A DNA stretch of 39,788 bases from Bacteroidota bacterium. Lineage in GTDB: Bacteria; Bacteroidota; Bacteroidia; Chitinophagales; Chitinophagaceae. Below are positions 8,638 to 19,300 of the stretch, piece after piece. How positions within the stretch are numbered: position 1 is the first letter of the stretch; each line of letters begins with the position of its first letter. The notes under the pieces are model-generated. The model worked only from the letters and a program-made list of their open reading frames with translations, was not told the origin of the DNA and made no database searches. The stretch is taken from contig JABDAV010000007.1 in NCBI GenBank assembly GCA_013289015.1, forward strand, positions 21,515-61,302. The letters run 5' to 3'. The translations under genes and the position numbers were made by a program.

Positions 8638-11600
8638 ATGCGCATTTTACTGCTATATGTTTTAATTGGTTTTTTATTTCTTTCGTGCCATTCAAAACAA
8701 ACAACACTTTTTACGCTCGAAGAAAATACAGGGATAGATTTTAATAACAAGGTTACTGATGGCCAGCTTGAGAACGGATTTACTTATCGAAATTATTATA
8801 ATGGTGGCGGCGTTGCCATTGGCGATTTAAATAATGATGGTTTACCCGATGTATTCTTTACATCAAATATGGGCGAAAATAAATTATACCTGAATAAAGG
8901 AGATTTTAAGTTTAAAGATATTACAGCAACATCAGGCCTTAAACAGGATAGCATGTGGAGCACAGGTGTTGTTATGGTTGATATTAATCATGATGGGTGG
9001 CTGGATATTTATGTTTGCAACGCAGGCCACATGAAAGACAGGAATCGCAGGAACAAATTATACATCAATAATCATGATCTGACATTTACCGAAGAAGGCG
9101 CCAAATACGGATTGGATATTTCTGCTTATACAACACAGGTTGCTTTTTTTGATTACGATCATGATGGCGATCTCGATTGTTTTATGATTGACAACAGCCC
9201 GATGCCCATAAATGATTTGGGTTATGTGAACCGTCGTGATTTGCCTGATAAAGATTGGCCAATCGCAGGTTTTTTAAAAGGCGGCGGCGATCATTTATAC
9301 AGAAATGATAATGGCCATTTTACAGAGGTAACAAAACAGGCAGGAATACATGGCGGATTAATAAGTTTTGGGTTAGGTATTTCTATCGGGGATATAAATA
9401 ACGATGGCTGGCCTGACATATACGTTTCCAACGATTCTTATGAGCGTGATTATTGCTACATCAATCAAAAAGATGGAACATTTAAAGATGAATTTGAAAA
9501 TTGCTTTTCGCATACGAGCCTTTCTTCGATGGGTTCTGATATGGCCGATATAAATAACGATGGCTATCCTGAATTATTTACTACTGATATGTTACCGCGA
9601 GACGATTATCGTTTAAAAACTTTGGGTTCATTCGAAAATGTTGATCTTTTCCGCAAAAAAGTAAAGCAGGATTTTTATTATCAATACATGAAAAATTGTT
9701 TGCAGTTAAACAACAAGAACGGAACATTTTCAGATGTTGCAAACCTTTGCGGTGTTTCTGCAACAGACTGGAGCTGGAGTGCTTTAATGTTTGATGCAGA
9801 TAATGATGGGTTGAATGATATTTATGTATGTAATGGTGTAAATCGCGATGTTACAAATCTTGATTTCGTCGATTTTTTTGCGAATGAAGAAGTGCAGAAA
9901 CTGGTGTTGTCAAACAATCAGAAAAATGTTGATGACGTATTGGCGCATCTTCCGCAAAATGCATTGATCAATAAAGCTTTTAAAAACAAAGGCAATTTAA
10001 TGTTTGAAGATGTTGGTAAAAGCTGGGGCTTTACGCAACCATCTTTTTCAAACGGTGCTGCTTATGCCGATTTAGATAACGATGGTGATCTTGATCTCAT
10101 CATCAACAATGAAAATGGCCCTGCATTTATTTATAAAAACAATGCGAGGCAGATAAACAAAAATCATTACATTGCTGTAAGACTTAAGGGAGAACAACAA
10201 AATACGTTTGCAATTGGAAGTGTTGTCAAACTATATGCAGGCAACCAGATTTTCAGTCGTGAAATTATGCCGAGCCGCGGCTTTCAATCGTCTGTGGATT
10301 ATAAACAAATCATTGGTTTAGGCAACCTCACTCAAATGGATTCGATGATCGTCGTTTGGCCAAATCTTTCTTATTCAAAGATCATTCATCCTTCAATTGA
10401 CACAACGTATTTAATTCAACAACCTGATTCGGCAAACAACTATAGTGAACCAAAGCCTCCTGCAACTGTTTTAATTGATTCAGTGAAATCAAATTTTGAA
10501 AAACATGTTGAAGATAATTATGTAGATTTTTATTACGAACGCAATGTTCCCGAAGTGCTTTCGCGTGAAGGCCCTAAAGCTGCAACCGGCGATGTAAACG
10601 GCGATGGCTTAACCGATATTTATATAGGCGGAACACAAGGCCATCCCGGGCAAATTTATTTGCAAACAAAGAATGGCGATTTTGTAAAAAAAGATGAACC
10701 GGCATTCAACCAGTTTACAGATTTTGAAGACGAAGCTGTTTTATTATTTGATGCTGATGGTGATGGTGATCTTGATCTGTTTGTTGGTCCAGGTGGCAAT
10801 AACAATCCGCCTTTCAGCAGGCAAACGCAAATGCGTTTTTTCAGGAATGATGGAAAAGGGAATTTTACTTTAGATGCATCAGCATTTCCGAATAATGGTG
10901 TTGATATAGCGGTTGCTGTTACATATGATTTTGATCACGATGGTGACCTTGACCTGTTTGTTGGAGGAAGAAATGAACCGCGTAACTATGGAGTAAGCCC
11001 GCGCAGTTATATTTTTCAAAATGATGGTAAAGGCCATTTCACTGATGTTACAAAAACAATTGCGCCTGAAATTGAAAACATTGGAATGGTTACAGGTGCT
11101 GCATGGGCCGATGTTACAGGCAATAGCGACAAAGAATTAATTATTTGCGGTGAATGGATGACGCCAAGAATTTTTCAATACAACAATAATCAATTCAAAG
11201 AAGTAAAGACAAATCTCTCTGATATGTTTGGCTGGTGGCGCAGCGTAAACGTGGCTGATGTAAACGGCGATGGCAAACAGGATTTGATATTAGGTAACAT
11301 TGGTGAAAATTTTTATCTCAATCCAAACAAACAAAATCCGGTGAAACTTTGGGTGAACGATTTTAATCAGAACGGAAACACAGATAAAATTCTTACGCGC
11401 ACTGTTGATGGAAAAGATGTTCCTGTTTTTCTGAAACATGATCTGCAGGATGAAGTACCATCCATAAAAAAGCAAAACCTGCAGCATGCTGATTATGCAA
11501 AAAAATCTATACAGGATTTATTTCCTCCTGATCTTTTAAATAAAAGTTTAATTAAACAATTTAATTACACAAGCTCTTGCGTTGCTATTAATAATGGCAA

Positions 11601-11940
11601 TGGAAATTTTACTGTTGAAAAATTGCCGGTGATGGCGCAGATATCTTCTATCAATGCAATTAATTGTACTGATATAAACAACGATGGTAAAATTGACCTG
11701 GTAATCGGTGGCAATGAAGATAATTTCTTTCCGCAGTTTGGAAGATTAGATGCAAGTTTTGGAAATGTATTGATAAATGATGGTAAAGGAAATTTCACAT
11801 GCATGGATTGTATAAAATCAGGACTTGCTGTGCGCGGACAAATAAAAGATATCAAAGAAATTAATGCAGGTAACAAAAGGTATTTTTTATTTCTCCGTAA
11901 TGATGATTTTCCTGTATTGTATAAAATTCATAATAATTAA
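8638..11940 (+). CDS. VCBS/FG-GAP repeat lipoprotein with ASPIC/UnbV domain, paralogue 1
   Basis: An 1,100-residue lipoprotein (Cys17 in FLFLSCHSKQ). Many copies of the VCBS/FG-GAP motif, seen as DLNNDGLPDVFF, DINHDGWLDIYV, DYDHDGDLDCF and similar, suggest Ca2+-binding integrin-like beta-propellers in two halves. Between them at about 523-575 is an ASPIC/UnbV-type segment (GSVVKLYAG ... MPSRGFQSS ... VVWPN). A conserved GWW begins near residue 865, followed by NVADVNGDGKQDLILGNIG and a lysine-rich segment before the last repeat. The family is often labelled CRTAC1-like; no catalytic function is established. It is expected on the cell surface or outer membrane, by its lipid anchor and linkage to susCD. 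The next paralogue begins 39 bp downstream on the same strand. Confidence 0.88.
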   Translation: MRILLLYVLIGFLFLSCHSKQTTLFTLEENTGIDFNNKVTDGQLENGFTYRNYYNGGGVAIGDLNNDGLPDVFFTSNMGENKLYLNKGDFKFKDITATSGLKQDSMWSTGVVMVDINHDGWLDIYVCNAGHMKDRNRRNKLYINNHDLTFTEEGAKYGLDISAYTTQVAFFDYDHDGDLDCFMIDNSPMPINDLGYVNRRDLPDKDWPIAGFLKGGGDHLYRNDNGHFTEVTKQAGIHGGLISFGLGISIGDINNDGWPDIYVSNDSYERDYCYINQKDGTFKDEFENCFSHTSLSSMGSDMADINNDGYPELFTTDMLPRDDYRLKTLGSFENVDLFRKKVKQDFYYQYMKNCLQLNNKNGTFSDVANLCGVSATDWSWSALMFDADNDGLNDIYVCNGVNRDVTNLDFVDFFANEEVQKLVLSNNQKNVDDVLAHLPQNALINKAFKNKGNLMFEDVGKSWGFTQPSFSNGAAYADLDNDGDLDLIINNENGPAFIYKNNARQINKNHYIAVRLKGEQQNTFAIGSVVKLYAGNQIFSREIMPSRGFQSSVDYKQIIGLGNLTQMDSMIVVWPNLSYSKIIHPSIDTTYLIQQPDSANNYSEPKPPATVLIDSVKSNFEKHVEDNYVDFYYERNVPEVLSREGPKAATGDVNGDGLTDIYIGGTQGHPGQIYLQTKNGDFVKKDEPAFNQFTDFEDEAVLLFDADGDGDLDLFVGPGGNNNPPFSRQTQMRFFRNDGKGNFTLDASAFPNNGVDIAVAVTYDFDHDGDLDLFVGGRNEPRNYGVSPRSYIFQNDGKGHFTDVTKTIAPEIENIGMVTGAAWADVTGNSDKELIICGEWMTPRIFQYNNNQFKEVKTNLSDMFGWWRSVNVADVNGDGKQDLILGNIGENFYLNPNKQNPVKLWVNDFNQNGNTDKILTRTVDGKDVPVFLKHDLQDEVPSIKKQNLQHADYAKKSIQDLFPPDLLNKSLIKQFNYTSSCVAINNGNGNFTVEKLPVMAQISSINAINCTDINNDGKIDLVIGGNEDNFFPQFGRLDASFGNVLINDGKGNFTCMDCIKSGLAVRGQIKDIKEINAGNKRYFLFLRNDDFPVLYKIHNN

Positions 11941-11979
11941 ATTTAAAATAACAGCTCATACGCAGCCGGGTAAAAGAAT

Positions 11980-14900
11980 ATGATACAGTATAAAAAATAT
12001 GAGCTTTATATTTTATTATGCTTTGTGTTATGTGCTGCATGTTCATCGCAAAAAACACCTCCTGTATTTGAAGTGCTCGATGCAAAACAAACAGGTTTAG
12101 ATTTTACAAATAAGCTTACGCCTACAAATGATTTCAATGTTTTTCACTACATGTATTTTTATAATGGCGCCGGTGTTGCTGCAGGAGATTTTAATAATGA
12201 TGGGTTGATCGATCTTTTTTTTGCTTCAAACCAGGGCCAGAATAAACTATATCTCAACACCGGCAATATGCATTTTAAAGATGTAACTGCTGAAGCGCAT
12301 ATTCCAAATGATGGAGGCTGGAGTACCGGTGTTTCTGTTGTTGATATAAATAATGATGGCTTACTGGATCTGTATGTTTGTCGCGTTGGCAAATATGAAA
12401 CTTTAAACAGCCATAACGAATTTCTCATCTGTAAAGGCATTGATAAAAATGGTGTGCCTTATTATGAAGATGAAGCAAAACAATTAGGTGTTGATTTTTC
12501 GGGCTTTAGCACACAAGCCGCATTTTTTGATTATGATGGCGATGGTGATCTTGATATGTATTTGATGAATCATTCCATCCATCAAAACGGAACATTCGGT
12601 TTGCGTTCATTAATGATCAATACAAAAAGCGATGTTTCAGGCGATCATTTTTTCAGAAATGATAACGGGCATTTTACTGATATTACGCAACAAATCGGCA
12701 TCAACAGTTCTGTATTAGGTTACGGACTTGGACTTTCCATTGCAGATATAAATATGGATGGCTGGCCTGACATTTATGTAGGTAATGATTTTCATGAGAA
12801 GGATTATTTATACATTAACAACCACGACGGAACCTTTAAAGAAGAAGATTCAACATCCTTCATGCACACAAGCCAGTATACAATGGGTGTTGACGTTGCC
12901 GATATAAACAATGATGCATTGCCCGAAATTGTGAGCATGGATATGTTACCCTCTGATCCTTATATTTTAAAGCGATCATTGGGCGAAGATGAAAATGATC
13001 TGTTCAGGCAGAAGATCAAATACGGCTACAGTTATCAATACACACGTAACAATCTTCAATACAATCGTGGTAACGGGGTGTTTAGTGAAGTTGGATTATA
13101 TGCGGGTATTGCGGCTACCGATTGGTCATGGTCTCCTTTATGGGTTGATTTTGATAATGATGGCTTGAAAGATCTTTTTATTTCAAACGGAATTCCGAAA
13201 CGCCTCAATGATATTGATTACATCAATTATGTTTCGAACGACCAGGTGCAGATGGATATTCGATTAAATAATACGGAAACGAAAGACATATCACTGATAG
13301 ATAAATTTCCTGAAATAAAAATTCCAAATAAGTTTTATAAGAACGATGGCTCGCTCGCATTTACTGACATTGCATCATCAATAAAAAATGATGAGTCAAC
13401 ATTTTCAAATGGAGCGTTGGCTGCGGATCTGGATGGCGATGGTGATATGGATATAGTGGTGAATAATATTGATGCCGAAGCAATGATTTATGAAAATAAA
13501 TCGAATGACAACAAACAAAAAGATTTTATAGAATTTAAATTAAAGGGTGCGCCGCAAAATATAAATGCCGTCGGTTCAAAAGTTATTGTGTTTGCAAAGA
13601 ATAATGTAAGAACGTATGAGAAATTTCCTTTGCACGGTTTTTTATCAAGCGCTGAAGTTCCATTACATATTGGTTTAAAAAATACGAACGTTGATTCTAT
13701 CGTGCTTGTCTGGCCTGATAATTCTTATCAAAAAATAAACTGGCAAAATGATATAGGAAAAATTGTTTTGATCAATTACACTGCAGGCCTTCCGAAATTT
13801 AATTATGATGAATTAAAAAAGTATAACAGTAATACTTCAAAACCGGTTGAAGATATTACGCACAAAGTGGATCTTAATTATAAGCATAATGAAAACGATT
13901 TTCCTGAATTTGATCGCGAGCCCTTAATCCCACACATGAACTCAACAGAAGGCCCTGCGCTTGCAGTGGGCGATATCAATCATGATGGACTGGATGATGT
14001 TTTTATTGGTGCATCAAAACTTGAGAAGCCTGCAGTATTTATTCAAACATTATCGGGGAAATTTGTAAAAGCAAATGAACCAGCTTTAGACAGAGACAGT
14101 ATATATGAAGACGTTGACGCTTGCTGGGCAGACGTAAATAATGATAACAATCCTGACCTAATTATTGCAAGCGGCGGCAATGAATATTATGGAACCGATT
14201 CTAATTTATTGCCGCGTGTTTATTTAAATGATGGCAAAGGAAACCTTACACGTAGGTATGATGCGTTTTCCAATATTTATACAACGCAGTCCTGTGTTGT
14301 GCCTTGTGATTTTAACCATGATGGTTATGTTGATCTGTTCATCGGCAGCAGGGTTGTGCCATTTCATTACGGCGATACTCCGCAATCTTATTTATTAATG
14401 AATGATGGAACAGGAAAGTTTAAAGATGTAACAAATCAATATGCAAAAGGCCTTTCAAATGTTGGAATGGTTACCAACGCAGTGTGGTATGATATAGATA
14501 AAGATGGTGACAAAGATCTGATCATATCACTTGACTGGGGCGGCATTGTTGCATTTATGAATGATAACGGTCACTTCACAAAAAAAATACTGTCTGATAA
14601 ACATGGCTGGTGGAATTTTGTTTATCCATGCGATATAGATAATGATGGCGATGTAGATTTAGTTGCAGGTAATCTTGGTTTGAACAGCCGATTAAAAGCA
14701 AGCGATGCACATCCTGTGCGCTTATACATTAACGACTTTGATGATAACGGCAACAAAGAACAGGTACTTACTTATTATCTCGCTAATAAAGAAATTCCAT
14801 TTGCCAATAAGGATGAGTTGCAAAAACAAATGCCTGCTTTAAAAAAGAAATATTTGTATGCAAGTGATTTTGCAAAAGCATCTTTATCTGATATTTTTTC

Positions 14901-15306
14901 CGAAGAGAAATTAAAATCTTCTACCACATTAACTGCAAATTGGTTTTACAATACCATATTTATTAATGACGGAAAGATGAACTTTAAAGCAGTTCCAATG
15001 CCAATGCAGGCGCAGCTTTCGCCTTATAGAACTGCAACAGTTGTTGATGCGAACGGCGATAATCTCCCGGATATTTTATTGGGCGGAAATTATTATGATA
15101 ACAATATTCAGATGGGAAGATATGATGCTGATTACGGAACTATTTTATTGAATAAAGGCAATGATAATTTTGTTGCAACCACATTAAACGGGCTGATAGT
15201 AAAAGGGCAAGTGCGTTCAATAAAACCGGTTAAGCTAACTAACAAAAAACAGGCTTATGTGCTTGCAAGAAATAATGATAGTACAATGGTGATTGAATTC
15301 AAATAA
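11980..15306 (+). CDS. VCBS/FG-GAP repeat lipoprotein with ASPIC/UnbV domain, paralogue 2
   Basis: A 1,108-residue paralogue of the preceding protein with the same order of parts. The signal ends LCAACSSQK (Cys21 likely lipidated). Repeats include DFNNDGLIDLFF, DINNDGLLDLYV and DYDGDGDLDMYL. The ASPIC/UnbV-like segment is at about 529-580 (GSKVIVFAK ... FPLHGFLSS ... LVWPDN), and HGWWNF occurs near residue 875, followed by DIDNDGDVDLVAGNLGLNSR. The C-terminus, GQVRSIKPVKLTNKKQAYVL, matches the tails of the other two copies in position. The 39-bp gap to the first copy implies co-transcription. The stop lies 12 bp from the end of an opposing gene, with no hairpin between them. Function is unknown; ligand capture for SusCD is inference. 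Confidence 0.88.
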   Translation: MIQYKKYELYILLCFVLCAACSSQKTPPVFEVLDAKQTGLDFTNKLTPTNDFNVFHYMYFYNGAGVAAGDFNNDGLIDLFFASNQGQNKLYLNTGNMHFKDVTAEAHIPNDGGWSTGVSVVDINNDGLLDLYVCRVGKYETLNSHNEFLICKGIDKNGVPYYEDEAKQLGVDFSGFSTQAAFFDYDGDGDLDMYLMNHSIHQNGTFGLRSLMINTKSDVSGDHFFRNDNGHFTDITQQIGINSSVLGYGLGLSIADINMDGWPDIYVGNDFHEKDYLYINNHDGTFKEEDSTSFMHTSQYTMGVDVADINNDALPEIVSMDMLPSDPYILKRSLGEDENDLFRQKIKYGYSYQYTRNNLQYNRGNGVFSEVGLYAGIAATDWSWSPLWVDFDNDGLKDLFISNGIPKRLNDIDYINYVSNDQVQMDIRLNNTETKDISLIDKFPEIKIPNKFYKNDGSLAFTDIASSIKNDESTFSNGALAADLDGDGDMDIVVNNIDAEAMIYENKSNDNKQKDFIEFKLKGAPQNINAVGSKVIVFAKNNVRTYEKFPLHGFLSSAEVPLHIGLKNTNVDSIVLVWPDNSYQKINWQNDIGKIVLINYTAGLPKFNYDELKKYNSNTSKPVEDITHKVDLNYKHNENDFPEFDREPLIPHMNSTEGPALAVGDINHDGLDDVFIGASKLEKPAVFIQTLSGKFVKANEPALDRDSIYEDVDACWADVNNDNNPDLIIASGGNEYYGTDSNLLPRVYLNDGKGNLTRRYDAFSNIYTTQSCVVPCDFNHDGYVDLFIGSRVVPFHYGDTPQSYLLMNDGTGKFKDVTNQYAKGLSNVGMVTNAVWYDIDKDGDKDLIISLDWGGIVAFMNDNGHFTKKILSDKHGWWNFVYPCDIDNDGDVDLVAGNLGLNSRLKASDAHPVRLYINDFDDNGNKEQVLTYYLANKEIPFANKDELQKQMPALKKKYLYASDFAKASLSDIFSEEKLKSSTTLTANWFYNTIFINDGKMNFKAVPMPMQAQLSPYRTATVVDANGDNLPDILLGGNYYDNNIQMGRYDADYGTILLNKGNDNFVATTLNGLIVKGQVRSIKPVKLTNKKQAYVLARNNDSTMVIEFK

Positions 15307-15318
15307 CAGCTTTACTAC

Positions 15319-16227
15319 TTAAAAAACCGGCATATAAATTTTAGTAACCCATTTTGACGTATCAGGTTCATCAACCCTGTTTGTGACCAAATACGAAAAC
15401 GGTATTGCCATAGATGTTTTGCTATTATCAGTAATAAAATTTTGCATCGTTGCAAGTGCATTTCTTACTGTGCCTTCACCACCTGAAACCTGTGTTGCTA
15501 AAAAATTACCGGGCACCATTTTTACGGGTATAATAGCACCGGTTTGCTGCAACAATTTATTTACAGGAAGCGCTACCATTAACCTTACCGTATCTTTTTC
15601 AACCGGGCTAACATTATACATAGGATTGCCGGTAATTAATGCGCCCGATTTAATAGCATAATCATTCAGCTTGTTTACCAAACTGTAAATATCATTTGTT
15701 GAAGGATAATGGTCAAGCATTGTTTTGATTGAAATTAATGTAGTGTCTTTTGCTGCAGTCTTGTAGATGTTAAGGCCGTAAATGTTTTCAGGATCACCGG
15801 TTAATAATTTCAGTTTGTATAAAACACTGTCCATATTCTTTTTAATTTCTACAGCTTTATTATAAGCAAGCAATCTTGAAAAAGGATTCATGCCTGCAGC
15901 CACTGAACAATTCCAGTGAATAATTGTTGAATCGCCACCCGGAAATATTAAAATGAGTTTGGTGTTAATTGTATCATTATTATCACGCAGCACGATATCA
16001 ACCGTATTTTGAACTTTACTGCTAATTGTATATTCTTTAAAGGCGTTGTCCGGCATGAGCTTTTCGCGCCAGGTATTTTCATTGTTTACGAAACGATATA
16101 CACTGCCTGTTGGTGCGTTTACAACGATTACTGCAGATACATTAATGTTAGATGGAATAAAGATGTAAATGCATGCAATGGCAACAACAATAAATAGTAG
16201 CAGAACAATAAAAAAATTCTTCATCAC
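15319..16227 (-). CDS. Membrane-anchored SRPBCC plus effector-binding-like protein
   Basis: A 302-residue protein with one N-terminal membrane helix (FFIVLLLFIVVAIACIYIF), a region at about 30-150 resembling the START/polyketide-cyclase (SRPBCC) fold (VIVVNAPTGSVYRFVNN, TWREKLMP), and a C-terminal half resembling the GyrI-like effector-binding domain found on AraC/MerR regulators (ALITGNPMYNVSP, then VALPVNK and GNFLATQVSGGEGTVRNA). There is no DNA-binding domain. Such proteins may bind small hydrophobic ligands, but no function is established. It is antisense to its neighbours, convergent with VCBS copy 2 (12-bp gap) and divergent from copy 3 (138 bp to the ATG at 16366), so it separates two paralogues. 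The start is the first of two adjacent ATG codons. Confidence 0.65.
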   Translation of the reverse strand: MMKNFFIVLLLFIVVAIACIYIFIPSNINVSAVIVVNAPTGSVYRFVNNENTWREKLMPDNAFKEYTISSKVQNTVDIVLRDNNDTINTKLILIFPGGDSTIIHWNCSVAAGMNPFSRLLAYNKAVEIKKNMDSVLYKLKLLTGDPENIYGLNIYKTAAKDTTLISIKTMLDHYPSTNDIYSLVNKLNDYAIKSGALITGNPMYNVSPVEKDTVRLMVALPVNKLLQQTGAIIPVKMVPGNFLATQVSGGEGTVRNALATMQNFITDNSKTSMAIPFSYLVTNRVDEPDTSKWVTKIYMPVF

Positions 16228-16365
16228 AGTAAACTTTGGGCAGCGATATTACAGTATAACTGCTTACAATTTTAGATTTGCTCACTCTTAATTTGTTTTA
16301 ACTTTACTTTTTCTCTTTATTTCAATTTATTTGTGTCTTATTCATTTTTTCCAGCCAACTTTCTT

Positions 16366-19300
16366 ATGTACAAGGGGCTTCCGGGTTTTGTAGCTGTATT
16401 GTTTGTTGTATTTTTTTCATCATGCAATTCTTCTGACAAAAAAATTTCTAGCAACAGTTTTTTATTTCAGCAATTACCTTCTTCACAAACAGGTGTCAAT
16501 TTTACAAACACGGTAACCGATACAAAAGACCTCAACATTTTTACTTATCACAATTTTTATAATGGCGGTGGAGTTGCTATCGGCGATGTAAATAATGATG
16601 GCAAGCCTGATATTTTTTTTACATCCAATCAACAACAATGCAAATTATACATCAATCAAGGCAACTGGAAGTTTGAAGATGCTACTGCAACATCACTCAT
16701 AACAAGCAAGCATACATGGCATACAGGTGTAACAATGGTTGATATCAATCATGACGGATGGCTGGATATTTATATATGCAACAGTGGTAATAATCCAAAT
16801 GATGACAGGGCAAATGAATTATGGATCAATCAGCATGATGGCACATTTAAAGAAGAAGCGCATGAATACGGTTTGGATGATAAAGGCCCTTCAACGCAAG
16901 CTGTTTTTTTTGATTATGATCATGATGGCGATCTTGATTGTTTTGTATTGAATAACAACCCCGAATCATTTAGCAGTTTTGGTTATAACAGCCAGTTAAG
17001 AAATATAAGGGATAGCATTAATGGCGATCGTTTATACAGGAATGATAATGGAAAATTTGTTGATGTAAGTAAAGATGCGGGCATCTTTCAAAGCCCAATT
17101 GGTTTTGGGCTTGGTGTAACCGTTGCTGATCTAAACAATGATGGCTGGGAAGATTTATATGTATCGAATGATTTTTTCGAACGCGATTATTTATACATCA
17201 ATCAACACAACGGTACATTTAAAGAAGTGCTTGATAGTTGCATGCAACACAGCAGCCAAGGTTCAATGGGTTCTGATATTGCAGACATTAACAACGATGG
17301 TTACATGGATGTGTTTACAACAGAGATGTTGCCAGAAAGTGATTATCGTTTAAAGACCAACATAAAGTTTGATGATTATGATGTCCAGAATGAAAAGCAT
17401 TTGCAGGATTTTCATCACCAGCTTACCAGTAATTGTTTGCAGTTGAATAACCATGATGGAACATTCAGCGAGATCGCGCAACTTGCCGGTATTGATGCAA
17501 CAGGCTGGAGCTGGGGTGCATTAAATTTTGATTTTGATAATGACGGATGGAAAGACATTTTTGTTTGTAATGGTTTATACAGAGATCTTACCGACCAGGA
17601 TTTTCTCGCATTCTTTGGCAGCGATGCAACCATGCAACAAATACAAAGCGGGCAAATGCGGTGGAATGATCTGCTTTCAAAAATGCCTTCAACACCATTG
17701 TCGAATTATGCATTCGTAAATCAGCATAATCTTTTTTTTAAAAATGAAACGAATGCGCTTGGCTTTGCAACACCAACGTTCAGTAATGGCGCTGCATACG
17801 GAGATTTAGATGGCGACGGTGATCTTGATCTTGTTATCAACAATGAGAACATGCCTGCATTCATTTATAGGAATATGACGTCAGAAAAACTGCATCGTCA
17901 TTATTTAAAAATAAAATTCAAGGGTAATAATGAGAACGTATTTGGCTACGGCGCAAAGGTTACATTGTTTACCAAAGCAGGAGAGCAGGCAATGGAACAG
18001 CAGCCGGAGCGCGGCTTTCAGAGCAGCATGAATCCTGAACTTGTTTTTGGTTTGAATGATGTTGCAGTTGTTGATAGCGCTTTGATCAAATGGCCAAACA
18101 ATAAAGTACAAAGACTTGTAAATATAAAAGCTGATACAACATTGATTGTATATCAGCAGAATGCAACAATGGATTATGTTGCACCTGTTATATCTTCTCA
18201 ACAATTGTATGCAAATGTTGCCGCTCAAAAGATTAAAGGCAACTATACGCATCATGAAAATGATTATATAGATTTTGATGATGAACCGCTGTTACCAAAA
18301 ATGCTTTCAACCGAAGGGCCGCGCCTTGCTGTTGGTGATGTAAACAATGATGGCCTTGAGGATTTTTTCATGGGCAGCGCAACAGGCGATACAGCGAAGA
18401 TATTTATTCAGCAGAAAGATGGTTCATTCACACAAAAAGCAGAAGAGGCTTTTATAAAAGATAAATTGTATGAAGATGTTGGCGCTGCATTTTTTGATGC
18501 TGATGGCGATGGTGATCTTGATCTTATTGTTGCATCGGGCGGTAACCAGGCACCACCTAATTCACCTTATTTAAATGCGCGTTTGTATTTGAATGATGGT
18601 AAAGGAAATTTCATGCTAAGCCAAAATTTTCCACCAGTCTCTATCAATGCATCATGTGTGCGCATTAATGATTTCGATGATGATGGGAAGCCTGATATTT
18701 TTATTGGTGGGAGATGTGTGCCGGGCAGTTACGGCACTATTCCGCGTAGTGCATTATTAAAAAATAATGGCAACGGAACATTTACTGATGTTACAAAACA
18801 AACAGCACCGGTGCTTTTAAATTTGGGAATGGTCACCGATGCGCAATGGGCTGATGTTGATGGTGACGGTAACAAAGAATTAATTGTTGCAGGTGATTGG
18901 ATGCCGATTGAAATTTTAAAGTATGTCGATGATCAATTAAAGGTTATTAAAACAATTCCCAATTCTTCAGGCTGGTGGAACAGTATTGTAATTGCTGATA
19001 TAAATAATGATGGCAAATCTGATATTGTTGCAGGTAATATAGGTTTGAACTCACGCATAAAACCTGATAGTACACATCCCGCAAAAATGTATGTAAGTGA
19101 TTTTGCAAACAACGGAAAAACAGAATGCATTCCTGTGTATTATAAAACAGATAGCAAAGCGTATCCTTATTATTTAAAGGATGATCTTGAAAAGCAATTG
19201 CCGCAACTGAAGAAAAAGTTCCTGCATTTTTCAGATTATGCAGGCAAATCCATTGATGAAATTTTTACAAAAGATGAGTTGAGCAAAGCATCTGTGTTAA

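Noticed and set aside
17905-18255. Minus-strand ORF within VCBS paralogue 3
   Set aside because: It overlaps a well-supported coding sequence and has no recognisable domain or sensible composition.
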